Of a DNA stretch of 64,000 bases, positions 22,793-35,204 are shown one piece after another. This stretch comes from Owenia fusiformis (lineage: Eukaryota > Annelida > Polychaeta > Sabellida > Oweniidae): contig CAIIXF020000006.1 in the NCBI GenBank assembly GCA_903813345.2, forward strand, positions 16,992,348-17,056,347, written 5' to 3'. A program made the position numbers and the translations under genes. Every line of letters begins with the position of its first letter. The first letter of the stretch is position 1. The notes beneath the pieces are model-generated. The model was not told the origin of the DNA, did not search any database, and was given only the letters and a program-made list of their open reading frames with translations.

Positions 22793-23807
22793 ATTTGGGA
22801 TACTGGCTATGCCCCTGCATAACTGCCAGAATTTTTTCAATTAGAAGTGAGGATCTACATCTCCCGGACCAACATAAAGATCTAGATGTATAATTGATTG
22901 CAACAGTTTTGCTTACAGTACTTCAATAGAGAGTTCTTTAGAGAATTTATTACATCACTTTAGACATTCAGCTAATATACTTTTGCCAAATTGCCCAAAG
23001 AAGCCTAAAAAGGAGACTATTTCTCTTTATTCTTTATTGTCGTCCATTTTGAAAGGATATTTCCCTCATTTGTTGAACCATGAAAATGTCAGAAAAATAT
23101 TCAACATCATATTCAATCTGAATATTATACAGTTATATACAATAACATGTTTCCTTATTTGACATACAAATAGTTGTTTGATTTCAATGTTTTCTTCATT
23201 TTCATGATTTTCTTACGTTGAACATGGTGGATCTAATCTCATTTCGCTGTTAATGATAAACAGACAAGACAGCTCTATTATTTTGACATTAGGGGATAAG
23301 CAAAGAATTCAGAAGCAATCTCCTCATCCGAGAGATTTAACATTGGTCCTCAATAAATTGCGATTTCTGTCACAAAATTTGTATCTGATGTTCTTAGTTT
23401 TTGAGACAATTTTGGAGTTTACATAGGTTTCTTACTGGATCTGGTTATTTCTTGTCTTATTTTGTATTCTTTACTGCACTGAAGAAGTATTGTGTTGTAT
23501 CAATATGTCTGCTTCAAATTTCTCGTCGTTTTGTCATTTTAGATGTGTCAATTATTTTGGAGGAATAGCCCAGGATAGATGTATTACATGGTCTACTGGA
23601 TAATTACCACTCTGTGCTTGTTGGCAAGATAACATAGAAAGCATTCTTCAGAGAAAATAGCTACACGATGTTGCAATTCGACTGCTATATGATATGCAGT
23701 AGCAGGTCTAAGTTTGGAAGAATTCATAATGAACCCATTGGTGTTATGGCTAGCTAATATTAGAGGCCAGCCACTATTATCATAAAAGAACGTTCTGGAT
23801 CTGCTTA
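22793..23807. other. AT-rich, one possible short terminal exon
   Basis: An excellent acceptor (CGTTTTGTCATTTTAG) ends near 23542. The frame behind it is open for 18-19 codons (CVNYFGGIAQDRCITWSTG) and then stops. This is too short to call without transcript data. Nothing else seen. Confidence 0.25.
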
Positions 23808-23824
23808 TTGAAAAGATTTTTTAT

Positions 23825-25370
23825 TATCCCATCGAACGAAGTTCGGAGGGATATAGGGAACGCCTCCGTCCGTCCGTACGTACGTCCGTCCGTCCGTACG
23901 TACGTACGTCCGTCCGTCCGGGCAATAACTCAAATACCGTTGGACCGATTTTGTTCATATTTTGTACGCATATACCCTATGGGGGTAGAAGTTCTGCTCA
24001 AAAGCCAATTTTCAAAATGGCCGCTCATTTTAAAATGGCGGCCATTTTAGTGACGATTTTACAGTAATTTAGGTGCTATATATAAAACTGTAATAGCAAT
24101 ATGTTTTAAATGTAAAAAAATTATAAAGGACATTAAAAATGCTACAAATGTAGATATTAAAGAAGCACATGGCAGCCATCTTGAAAAATGGCGGCCTTTA
24201 CTCGTCATTTTACGATTTTGGCTGTAACTCAAAAAATAGTGGAGCGATTTTGTTCATATTTGGTATGTGAATACTATAAGCATTGCACACTGTCTAAAGA
24301 CACTTTTGGTAGAAGGCAGCCATTTTGAAAAATGGCCGCCATTTTAACGTATTTTACTATAACTCGAAAAGTGGTTGAGCGATTTTGTTCATATTTGGTA
24401 TGTGAATACTATAAGCATGGCACACTGTCCTATGACACTTTTGATAGAAGGTGGCCATTTTGAAAAATGGCCGCCATTTTAACGCATTTTACTATAACTC
24501 GAAAAGTAGTGGAGCGATTTTGTTCATATTTGGTATGTGAATACTATAAGCATGGCACACTGTCCTATGACACTTTTGGTAGAAGGTGGCCATTTTGAAT
24601 TTTTTTTTGAAAAATGGCCGCCATGTTAAAATATTTTACTATAACTCGAAAAGTAGTGGAGTGATTTTGTTCATATTTGGTATGTGAATACTATAAGCAT
24701 GGCACACTGTCCTATGACACTTTTGGTAGAAGGCGGCCATTTTGAAATTTTTTTTGAAAAATGGCCGCCATTTTAAAATATTTTACTATAACTCGAAAAG
24801 TAGTGGAGCGATTTTGTTCATATTTGGTATGTGAATACTATAAGCATGGCACACTGTCCTATGACACTTTTGGTAGAAGGTGGCCATTTTAACGTATTTT
24901 ACTATAACTCGAAAAGTAGTGGAGCGATTTTGTTCATATTTGGTATGTGAATACTATAAGCATGACACACTGTCTATTTCTAATGACGCTTTTGGTAGAA
25001 GGTGACCATTTTGAAAAATGGCCGCCATTTTAACGTATTTTACTATAACTCGAAAAGTAGTGGAGCGATTTTGTTCATATTTGACATGTGAATACTTTAA
25101 GCCTGGCACATTGTCTAATAAAACTTTGGGGAGTAGTTGGCCATTTTGAAAAATGGCCACCATTTTTATGTGTGTTATTTTACAAGTACATGTGCGATTT
25201 TTCAAAAATTTTAGAGGTGGCTAATTAAAAGGATATTATTTCTTCTGATGACAACTTGGCTAGTGAGCAACCATTTTGAAAATGGTGGCCTTTCTGGTGT
25301 GTTGTTTTATGCTATTTGCGCTTCGTTTGTAAAAATGCCAGCCATTTCTGTTCGATGGGATTCGCTACGC
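23825..25370. repeat. tandem array bounded by inverted ATCCCATCGAAC ends
   Basis: The left boundary ATCCCATCGAACGAAGTTCG and the right boundary GTTCGATGGGAT are inverted. After the left end lies a CGTCCGTCCGTACG simple repeat. From about 24230 to 25130 there are about seven units of 120-145 bp, each with GGAGCGATTTTGTTCATATT, a segment AGCATGGCACACTGTC, GGCCATTTTGAAAAATGGCC and TTACTATAACTCGAAAAG. Each unit carries its own AAATGGCC palindrome. Units differ by a few bases and small T-run indels. ORFs here are by-products. Confidence 0.8.
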
Positions 25371-25892
25371 TTTGGCGTTGCCGTTGTTCTGGTTTAATTT
25401 TTTTTCGATTGAATAGGACAAAAATTATATGAGAATGCAAGAGGTATAGTTCTGATTTCCGCCTACCCTCCCTCTGGCATGTTGAAGCTCATGCACTAAC
25501 ATTATATTCCACTTTGGTTCAACCGAAATAACACTACACTATACCTGGATAATTATGAAACATAATATTTCAAGATAAGACTTTATCTAACTACTTATTA
25601 TCTGGTATACTTCGAGTTATTTGTTAGATAAAATGAAGACTTTGCCAATTTTGTCGATGCATATATGAAAAACGAAAAAAAATCTTTCTGTTTCCATGGG
25701 TTTTGAACTGAAGAAAGAAGCAAAATAAAAAGCTAGATCAATTTGAAAGGATTCATTTATTTGAAGAATACAAGAAAAAGAACCAGATGATTAATAGACC
25801 AATAACTATGCATTTATGAATCATACCATTTTTATATCAACAACCCCATAACAATACAGCTACCTTTTTCTGTATGTAGTTATGAATAATCT

Positions 25893-26159
25893 CAGGGCTG
25901 TCAACTTGGGACCACCTAATATGAGTGACTTACAAATGTTGGACACCCTAAGTCCAAATCTGAACACTTTTGTCCAAATTTTGAACACCTTTGGCCAACT
26001 TTTAAACACCTTTGGCCAAAGTTTGAGCACCTTTGCCAAACTTTGATCACCTCAAATTTTTCGTGACATTTTCTGTCACGCAAAGAAAACTGGCGTGACT
26101 TCAAATTCTTCAGCAAATGCATGAGAAATACGCAAATTGCGGGACAGTTGACAGGCCTG
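25893..26159. mobile_element. CAGGCCTGTCAACT MITE, reverse-oriented copy (6-bp TSD)
   Basis: Ends CAGGGCTGTCAACTT and AGTTGACAGGCCTG. Flanks TAATCT (25887-25892) and TAATTT (26160-26165) match at five of six bases. The interior contains the GTGACATTTTCTGTCACGC block and GGACACC/GAACACC repeats shared, in the other orientation, with 60283-60791 and 62831-63277. Confidence 0.7.
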
Positions 26160-26239
26160 TAATTTATACATTGGGAATGAATAATTGATAATAAATCAGA
26201 CCATGTGAAAATGATAACCACCAATTAATATAATCTCAT

Positions 26240-26412
26240 GTGGGCCATTCTTTCCCATATGGGTCATTATTTCCCATTTGGGTCATTCCTTCCCATTGGG
26301 ATCATTCTTTCCCATTTGGGTCATTCTTTTCCATTTGGATCATTTTTTCCCATTTGGGTCATTCTTTCCCATTTGGGTCATTCTTTCCCATTTGGGTCAT
26401 TCTTTCCCATAT
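26240..26412. repeat. 19-bp minisatellite
   Basis: About nine copies of TTTCCCATTTGGGTCATTC, with single-base variants such as CATATGGG, CATTGGGA and TTTCCATTTGGAT. CCCATTTGGG is itself palindromic. Since 19 is not a multiple of three, all three frames stay open and encode the same FPFGSFFPIW-type peptide. These are not genes. Confidence 0.85.
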
Positions 26413-27835
26413 GGATCTACTTCATATATAACTAGAAATGAATGTTGCTACAATAAGCAATAAACAGAAAAAAGGAATTTCATGCAAAAAGTTGATAATG
26501 TTATAATGTCATAGAAAGGAAATGATAAAATAATCACTACTTGGGCATTATTATTCCAACCTTGGGTGCATTTAATGTAGATTGCTTAAGTGCTAATTTG
26601 GGATCATATTTTTTTTGTAATGTCATTATCAGTTTTCAGTATGTACAGAAAAGGGACTTTTACATGGAAGAATATAAGATAACTGATTGATGTTTTTTTC
26701 CAGTCATCATCATTAAGAGGTAAAGATCCTGTTATGGGATTGTGTTTATATCAAATATACAGAGGAAGTAATTATTAGTAAGCTTTAGCAGTTCTTGAGC
26801 TAATCACTCTAACTCTTCAAATACGAAACAATGTTTTGTTCAGGAAGGAATCATTTTTCTCTTATTGACAGAAATGAATCATCGATCGTGCTACAATTAT
26901 GACATCACCTTCCTGAATATGGTCACAATCCTAGAACCTAAATCCTAGAAAATGATCAAGTAACTGTTGAATTCAGGCTTTGAATTTGACATTGTTTTCT
27001 CATTTTAGACTTCCAATTTGATGTGCCATGAGTAAGTAACATTATTATGCTTTATTTAGAAGTTAAAATGGATGATTTAATTCTAATTTTACATTGCTTT
27101 TCCTTCAAATAAATTTAAAAGGAAAAGTTATTAAGTCATGTGAGCAGTTAAGAGAGAAAATTCCTGGGTAGTGTATTAATAGTCCAGCTACAAGCCCTAT
27201 AACCCCCCCCCACTACCTGATATCACACCTCACTGGTTAAATCATTGGTTACTAGACCTTGTGGGAGATGCTAAGTGGCGGAAGTTGGGGGGGGGGGGGG
27301 GCAAAAGAGGGCTTGCAGCTAGACTGGTGAAATAAGTGAGTTCTGAATTACCAATTTGAGGTCTTGTTAGTACTCATATGTAATTATTGATTTACTTTAC
27401 ATTGTACAATTATATAATGTTCAATCGATCTATTAACCCACTCTTCAAGTCAGTGCTAACATGTAGTAATGGGATATTATCCTTGCGCACATACTTCAAT
27501 GGATTCCATCCTTTCTCGTATGATCAGCGTGGAGTTTATTTATTACAGAATCCTATGACGCATTTCAAAATTTTTGATTAATGTCATAAAAATATATCAA
27601 CAAATATTGTTATTCATTTTGTGAATTGATTAGAAAATAATCATTTTACTGTTTTTGTTTTGTTTGAGTAAAAATGACGACTCTTTTGTAAGGTGTCACC
27701 TTATATATCATTCATGTCATGTAGGAAATTATTACATTATGTCAAGCCACATTGGGTATTTCTTCATATCATTGACTTTATATGTTGTGATTTATTTTCT
27801 TTATACTGGTACATTAAAGTGAAACATTGTAGGTA
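26413..27835. other. AT-rich with a possible microexon
   Basis: Contains a poly-C run (about 27200) and a poly-G run (27288-27301). A 23-base segment at 27009-27031 has near-perfect splice sites on both sides (see findings). A weaker 16-base one lies at about 26704. No other coding signal. Confidence 0.35.
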
Positions 27836-28083
27836 CAGTAAAACCTGTCCAAGTGGAACGCATTTGGTACCTCTAACAAGTGTTCCACTTCGAAGGTGTT
27901 CCACTTACAGAGGTTCATTTAATACAAAGTCAGTAGGTCTTGGGAGTCTGACAGAGGTGTTCTACTTATAGAGGTGCTCCACTCATAGAGGTGCTCGACT
28001 CATAGAGGTGTTCTACTTATAGAGGTGCTAAACTCATAGAGGTGTTCTACTTATAGAGGTGCTCCACTATACAGGTTTCACTG
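27836..28083. mobile_element. pogo/Tigger-like MITE, copy with 17-bp internal repeats
   Basis: CAGTAAAACCTGTCC and ACAGGTTTCACTG are inverted ends with TA on both sides (27834-27835 and 28084-28085). The interior from about 27955 is an array of about seven 17-bp units alternating GTTCTACTTATAGAGGT and GCTCCACTCATAGAGGT. It is related to the 33-bp array at 21448 but expanded with a different period. Confidence 0.75.
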
Positions 28084-28416
28084 TAGTTGAATTTATCTGT
28101 AACCATAAAATCTAATAAATAATGAAAATTTAATTTAGGTCCAAGAAGATGTATTAAATTACTAGAATAAGGCTTATGATCAAAAGAGGAATGTGATGAT
28201 TCAAGATAGGTGTAGCCATTGATATACTCTAAACCAAAGGTTTGGAAACAAATTAGAACAGTTCGTCGCATACATGTTAAAATTGAAGAAATAAAATATG
28301 ATGTAAATTTTCTAGTACCTTAATTTGCCCCTAAGTTTGCTTATGGATAGGTGTTTAAGAACACTTGTTTTACTGTATTTTATTAATCACTATGAAAGCC
28401 CAGTTTTTCATCAGAA

Positions 28417-28508
28417 TAGAGCTATTCATTCTAGAGTCAGAGGTCTCAATGCAGGAGGAGAAGAAGCTGTTTTTCAAATAGCTATGTGGGATTATGCTCC
28501 AATGATGT
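28417..28508 (+). CDS. candidate internal exon, unknown gene
   Basis: The frame is open for about 30 codons (FHQNRAIHSRVRGLNAGGEE, then AVFQIAMWDYAPM) and ends at AT|GTAATT (28508/28509). Two acceptors are possible: CCCAG near 28416 or TTTTCATCAG near 28427. The peptide looks like real coding sequence (varied, polar, with Trp and Gly) rather than AT-rich noise. The family is not recognised. Confidence 0.35.
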
Positions 28509-28510
28509 AA

Positions 28511-29530
28511 TTGATTTCCTTTTGTGCCTTATAGAACATGAACCTTGGCATACTCTTAATATAAGTAATATACATTTTCCGGGAAGATATGAGTTTTTGG
28601 ATACTTCTTATTTTCTGTAAAACATTTTTAGTGAAGTGGGAATTTAGATTTAAACCTTTAATATATGTTTACAATTTCCAAAACAATGTGATACTGAAAT
28701 TAATAGTAAGCTCTTGCATCTTTCTCAATATCGTAAAGGATTCAGATATTTTTGAATCCCTTTAGATGAATAATGATAGCCACTGGAGTATATCCAGACT
28801 AATGACTTCAATGATCTGCTGGGACATGTCAAGGTTTTCAAACACTACCCTTTGATATACATTTACACACATAAGAAAAAATGAATTCAGATATTTTTGA
28901 AAATTTGTTGAGAATCTAATATAAACGAAGAGGACTATGTTGGGATTGATCCAAACATTTAATTTATTATTCAATTTCTGTATGCTTTTCACGGTGAGTG
29001 CTGTGCCTAGATCAATACCCATATAGGAAATGTGTCACGGCAGGAATGTTTTTAACTGAAAAACAGAGGGGAATCTTCAGGGAATATTAAACATATAGGT
29101 ACAAGGGATACCCTCTTATTTTGTAAAAAAAAATATAATATATAACAAATGTAAAAAAAATAATATATAAAAAAAAGAATCAGTATTTTTTATTCAAATA
29201 TTATGTTTAATACAGGACTAAGTTAGGGCCATTCAGCATAGTTCGATTTGTTGAAGGTCTCTCAAAAATCATAAGGTATATCATCCTAGACTATTCCGAT
29301 GAGTTTCTTATGTAGATATAGAGAAATTCTTCTTGAGTGTTTGCAATTGTAAGTTTGATACACCATTTGAGTTAATTCTGTACTTCGTGAAGAATGCTTG
29401 TGTTTCATCAAGAAATTGACTAACCATGTAAATGTAACTAATAGTTTGTCTAATATAATTTTCTTATTGATCTGATATTTCGGATGAAAGCAAAGGAATA
29501 TCATGTGATATATCTCAAATATCGGAGAAT
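28511..29530. other. AT-rich, no gene called
   Basis: Includes an A-rich low-complexity run at about 29128-29180. ORFs here have AT-driven composition and no supporting signals. Confidence 0.4.
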
Positions 29531-29544
29531 CCAGAGATGAACAT

Positions 29545-29642
29545 TTGCAAATGGATTCTTAGGTGGGTGCAAGTCTTTTATCAAAATCACAGGTGGGCTG
29601 GTGGGTGCTGCGCTTACTTGCTTTATTCTGGGGAGATCACTG
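29545..29642. mobile_element. right-hand fragment of the CAGTGATCTCC hAT-like family
   Basis: Contains GCAAATGGATT, AGGTGGGTGCAAG, ATCACAGGTGGG and the terminus TCTGGGGAGATCACTG, as in 60120-60835. The left half is missing or too diverged to see. Confidence 0.55.
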
Positions 29643-31850
29643 ATATATAATAAACTATACAGCTATTTCGTCCTCATTTGCATGGGTAGATATATAATAT
29701 GTATGCAGTATAGCTGCATTACTGCATGCAGATTAGCAGAGCATCTATTCACAAGCAAATGTGGCAGCATGTAGTATAACAAGCAATCACCCAGGCCAGC
29801 CTAAAAATCAGGTTCTTTATGTAGTCTTCTGTTTTAAATGTTACATCAAATTGCATTGACCTTCTCAAACTAGAAGGGGTCATCTCAAAGTCTCATAATA
29901 TATTCAACTGCATATACGTAGTTCATCTTATTTACCTCTTAAATGTCCTTCTAACCTTGTTGATAAAACAGACATTTTGGAAGTGTGATCTATCTTAGGG
30001 TACTTATGTGCATTCATTGATTGATAAAATAGTCATTTACCACCTACCCACATAGTTATTGTAGAAATGAGAAAAAATATGAGATTGCACCACAATATCA
30101 ATATATCTCTATATTCTCATGCTAACCACAGGTGCAAGTGTACTTTGATTGCTGCATGGTGTGGTGCCATCACTCATTCTAAGATATACTACCACTTTAC
30201 AGTGTTAAGATTTTTGCACTATTTCTGTGCTTTTAGGGCAAGCTATATAATTCAACATTTGAAAATATCTTTTTAATCAGCTTATCGGGATAATTTTTCA
30301 GATTTTCTTAAATCTTGAAAAATAACCATGTGTTTCAGGACTTATTTATTTTATTTATTATTTATTTATTTTATAGTCTTATTTATGTACCATTGAAGGT
30401 TTGCATGAGGGAATTTGACGCACATTATTGTTCCAGGGGCTCTTTAGGTTTATGAATCTGGAAAATTCCTGTTTGGTTAAATAATAGTGAATAATTTTGC
30501 TTAACTTTCATAATATTATTGCCTGAAACCTTTTGAAAATGATAGTTAGAATTCCTTTTAACCCTAATTAATAACCTAGCAGATTGTGGTGTCTGATAAT
30601 TTATCCAAATAAAGATAACTGCTTCTGCAAATTAATAGATGTGGCAAAGGCCATTACTGTTACCTTCTCTACTGCTACCCACACAGACAGACATTCTCTA
30701 AGACATTTTTATAAATATTTGGAACACAATTTTATGTGTTTTCTTATACTTATTGGCTTATATTAATGAGGAGTTGATTGTTCATCACAATATCCCAAAT
30801 AATTAATCAAGAAAAAAGCATTCTCCTCCAAGTATATTTGAGAGATTAGAATTAACAGTATCCTAGATACAGGACTCCTGTTTTAGCCCAAGAATTAAAC
30901 TTCATAGAAATCATGTTTAAAATTGGAAATGTACTGAAAGAGAGGTATCTGGAAAGAACAATCACACAAGCATAATACTAGGGACTAGGGACATAAAAAT
31001 GAAAGAAGTTTATATTCGTCAACTTTGATAGGGAAAATTGTAAAATATAATTTCGGATTAACAATACACATAGTGATTGATTATTCCTCTACATATTCAA
31101 TTTGAGCACATTATATATAGGATAATATAGCCCGTTACTAAAAATTTGACAGATTGAGTTTTGTCTATGGAATTTACTTTTATCTTTTCATATATCATTA
31201 TATATTGTTCAACAGGGGTTTCATGCAAACTAGAAATTGCAGAATGAACAACAGACAAAATAATTGGAAATTGTAATTTTAACATGGAAACATTTGCAAA
31301 ATTCCTCTGATATGTGATTTTGGTTGTACAAACTGCAGAAAAACACTTGTTGCCTTCTGCTCATGAAACCCTTTAATAATAGGTTTGCTTGGTAAATTGT
31401 CTTTTTCTAGATGACTCAGAGAAGAGTGCTCAAGGTACTTTAATAAGTTATATTTTAGTATTATAGAGCTTCATTGATAGATAAGATAATTTCTAGGCCA
31501 AGTGATCGTTATTCAGGATGAACATAGAGTGGTTTAGTTGATATCCTGTTTGTCAAAGAATCAAGGCCATCTAACAGAACCTGGGAAAAGTAGTTCCGGC
31601 CTGTAGTCATTTCTCTTCATCACCTAATAAAGATACCCATCAGAGCCTGGGAAAAAGTAGATCCTGATTGTTCTATATAGCAGGCCCAGTACAATAGCTA
31701 AGTTATTGACTCGAATCTTTTATATACTCTATACTACCATATCAAATTGCACCAGGTCCCTTTTTGCCTCACTTTCATATTCAATTAATTTGTACATTAT
31801 CTTGCTAAATATACTTGCTAAAAATAAAGGATTATTTGTATTTTATAAGA
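29643..31850. other. AT-rich, no firm gene
   Basis: A TTTATT-rich simple repeat lies at about 30343-30376. A 24-base segment at 31411-31434 lies between a strong acceptor (CTTTTTCTAG) and a GTACTT donor (see findings). No other supported feature. Confidence 0.35.
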
Positions 31851-31854
31851 TTTG

Positions 31855-32160
31855 GCTTGGGGCCTGGGGGCCCGCCCCCCCCCCCCCCTTGGGTGGGCCC
31901 AGAAAAAAAATTTGGCCCTAAAAAAATATTGGGCCAAAAAAGGCCTTAAGGCCCCAGAAAGTGGGCCTTTTTGGTCATTAATGGGCCTTTTAAGGCCTAA
32001 TCTTTTAATTTCAGGCCAAATTTTGAAGAAAATGGGCCTCAAAATTTCAAAATTTGGGCCCACTTTTGGGTTTTAGGGGCCCAAAATTTTTTTCCGTGCA
32101 AGCGCGGGCGTTTTTTTCTCTGATCTGAAATTTGGGCCCCCCCTTGTTGATTCTCAGATC
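31855..32160. repeat. GGCC-rich block
   Basis: Dense GGGCC/GGCCC motifs, including GGGGGCCCG, a run of 15 C, AAGGCCTTAAGGCCCC, GGGCCTTTTAAGGCC and GGGCCCCCCC, in otherwise AT-rich DNA. Its many short palindromes give ORFs on both strands that are composition artefacts. Origin unknown. Confidence 0.55.
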
Positions 32161-32439
32161 TGCCCCTGCAATTGGGGAATGAATGAGTGTCTGATGTAAT
32201 GAGTGAGTGAAAAATATGAATAAGTGAGTGCATTTAACCAGTTGATGACACATTAGTTATTTGAATCAGGAAGTGAATAAGAAGGAGTGAGTAAAGGAGG
32301 CATTGACATTAAAATAACTGAGATATGAGTGAGTAAAGAAATATTTGAGCGAGTATAAGAGAAATTATGAGTGTATGAGATATTGGACCATGTAAGAAAA
32401 TGATGCGATGAGTAGCAACATATATTAGATTAGCATATA

Positions 32440-32535
32440 AATCCTGTGTTTAAGTGGAACACATTTGGTACCTCAAAAAGGTGTTCAAATAGTCTCTATA
32501 AAGTGTTCTATTTTAGAGATATTCCATTTTCAGAA
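32440..32535. mobile_element. pogo-like MITE fragment
   Basis: ATCCTGTGTTTAAGTGGAAC followed by ACATTTGGTACCTC and AAGTGTTC matches the left part of the copy at 27836. The right end was not found. Confidence 0.45.
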
Positions 32536-34350
32536 CTTCAGTTCAAGTGAGTCTAACATGGGTAAATAAAACATATAAGTCAGTGTCTGAGAACTTTTGG
32601 CTAGGGAGTATATGAGACCAGCATATTGCAAGTGAATTAGAAATTAGTGAGAGAATTAGACATAAGTGAGTTAATGATGATGAAAGTTGGGCAAAAGTTT
32701 ATTGATTTTGTCTTAATAGCAATTGGTGTTATTTGGTCTAAAACATCTGAACTGAGATAATAGTTAGGTTTCAATATTAGCATTATTGCATGGTAAATGC
32801 TCATGAAACTCTGATATCACAGAGGATATATAAAAAATGTATGATCTGCATTAGATTAAGCCAGAAATCGATGCTTACTTTTACATAGTCAGGCTTACTT
32901 TAGTATAACAAATGCACCCCTTTCTCCTTTGATTTCTTTTCATATTGTATACTTTGAATAGATATAGCATCTTTTACATATTTTACTAGTTTGTATAACT
33001 GTTCTTTAATAGTCATCTGAAGCCTTTTCTATTTGTGATACTTCGATTGATCAGGATGGATATAAACTGTATTTGTTGGAACAGTTTTTGGTCTGCTTTA
33101 CATGTATTGCAACTACTCTTTCGCTGAATTCTGTTGCATCGTGGTTTTCATTCAGGCATTGAGATATCATTGAATCCCCCATTTGGTCTAGGAGTTCAAC
33201 TATGGTGCTGCTAGCTTCATGATTTCAAGAGAATGATGTAGATGATGTTTCCTCAATTTGGCAGATATTTCAAGGAGTTTTGTTTGTGAGATTTCAGTAA
33301 AAGAATTTGTGATCTTACATCTATTTAAACAGTGAATTATGTCCAAATAGGCATTATAGTATTTTTCATTTGCCATCATTCCAGTAGTCGCTAGCCAAAT
33401 TTCCTCTCGTTCAGAAATAGCTTTGATTAAGTTAGGAACTTAATCTGGTTACAAATTGAATTCAACTGAAATTGCAAGTGAATTGGACAGTCAAATTGCT
33501 TGTCCAAATATGTTACTAGCAAAATTGGCACTGCCCATTTCAACCAAAAGTAGACTTTGTAGAGCATTGATTGTAGGACATATAGGAAATAAAGGACCTG
33601 GTTGAAGTTGTCTTTAGTGCTGTAAGAGAGCCTCAAAATACCAGAAGAGATTTAAATTGAAATGTAGATTTATGTAAATAAGATTACTTCCCAACAAATA
33701 GAAATATATTCACATATAATCTTATCCAAAGTAAATATCATTATCGAATTATAACTTTCCTTTATCAAGATAATATAAAGTTACATTTTTACCAGAATGT
33801 AAGTTCATCTGTAGTCTTTATGGAATTTGTTAGAATAAAAATTCCAAACTGATATTTAAATACATAATGAAAACTTACAACATTGATGCCTCAGTCACAT
33901 TTGATTTATGGCAACTGTTCCGTGACAGGAGCTTCCCAAAATCAAGAGAAATATGTAGCATTAACTAATAGGGATAAGCAGTACGATGTAGATTTTGATA
34001 TCGCTTTTGTGAAGCTTTGGCCGTCTTAGAGCAAATGTGCTGAGGCTTTTATAAAACTTGTGGTCCATATAACCTCTAACTCTGGTGGCAAAATACTGTA
34101 AATTCAAAAATGGAACAATATGTAACTTGTAAAATCACTAGACCTTGCATCATGATATACCATGACATCTAATTTCTGCTCAGCCCTGAGATGTTTCAGG
34201 TGAAACAGAAAGATGCTATGAGTATCAGAATGAGACCTTGAGACAAATTTTATTTTCGGTAAATATCTGAAAATTGCTCAACAAGTAAACAGCTTAACAA
34301 GTTTCATAATCAGGATTTTAAAGGGTGATTATAATATATTTTATTTCCAG
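32536..34350. other. AT-rich, no firm gene
   Basis: One acceptor at about 33155 opens roughly 18 codons without a donor. Nothing else supported. Confidence 0.35.
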
Positions 34351-34421
34351 ATGATGTACTTGATGTATTTTTCTTATTTTACAAACCATCTTCAGATGTC
34401 TTTACTTTATGTATTACTAGG
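34351..34421 (+). CDS. candidate internal exon, unknown gene
   Basis: The acceptor TATTTTATTTCCAG ends at 34350. The frame starting with two leading bases is open for 23 codons (DVLDVFFLFYKPSSDVFTLC) to a possible donor AGG|GTGAAT at 34421/34422. The open frame continues about 11 codons past it. The acceptor is good and the donor mediocre. The hydrophobic content may only reflect AT richness. Confidence 0.2.
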
Positions 34422-35007
34422 GTGAATAATGTCTTATTTCTCATTAAGATTATATAGAAAGAGATGAGTAATTCCTTAGCATTTGTTTCTTTCAACAATA
34501 TAAATGTTGATCAATAAAGGTCAGAACCAGTCCGGGTCTAGTCCATATAAGTCATTTAAATTTTCAGGATTGTCATTATATTTCAATAGTTCGATTTCAC
34601 TGGTTTAAAAGAGAGCTTCATCTATTTAGAACTAAGCTCTGTGTATATCATCATATATCTAGACAATGAATGTCAAGTTGATACTGGATATACCAGGATA
34701 TTGATCAGAATTCCTTTTAGATATATTGTAAACAAAGCTCTAAACTCATGAAAAATATTTGCACCTGAAGCTTGAATTTCTCTGCATTGTAAAGGTATGG
34801 CATACTATGCATAGTGGAGTGACTTTTTAACCTGTAACATGTGATTTCCAGGGATATACTTTGGCATGATTCATAAATTCAAAAGTCTATTGTTCTGTAG
34901 TATATTACATCATGATATCAATGAATACAACAATGGAACTATACATTTCTTCAGAATGCTTACAGAAATGTACCTGGATGGAGAATTTTGTTATCAATAA
35001 TTGATGC

Positions 35008-35163
35008 CACATTGTTTAAGTCAACACTTTTGTGACTGGCATATTGTTTAAGCAACCATTTTTGTGACTGGCATATTGTTTAAGCCACCATTTTTGTGAC
35101 TGGCATATTGTTTAAGCCAACATTTTTGTGACTGGCATATTGTCTAAACTACCATTTTGTGAC
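35008..35163. repeat. 32-bp minisatellite
   Basis: Five copies of a 32-bp unit (CATATTGTTTAAGCAACCAT then TTTTGTGACTGG), the outer ones diverged. It lies immediately left of the TIR element at 35205. Confidence 0.8.
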
Positions 35164-35204
35164 TCGTATTCAGTAATTAGAGTTGTCATTTGGAACAATA
35201 TCCC

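Noticed and set aside
26238-26463. Three overlapping ORFs of 61-65 codons
   Set aside because: A 19-bp tandem repeat cycles through all frames; the peptides are permutations of the same repeat.
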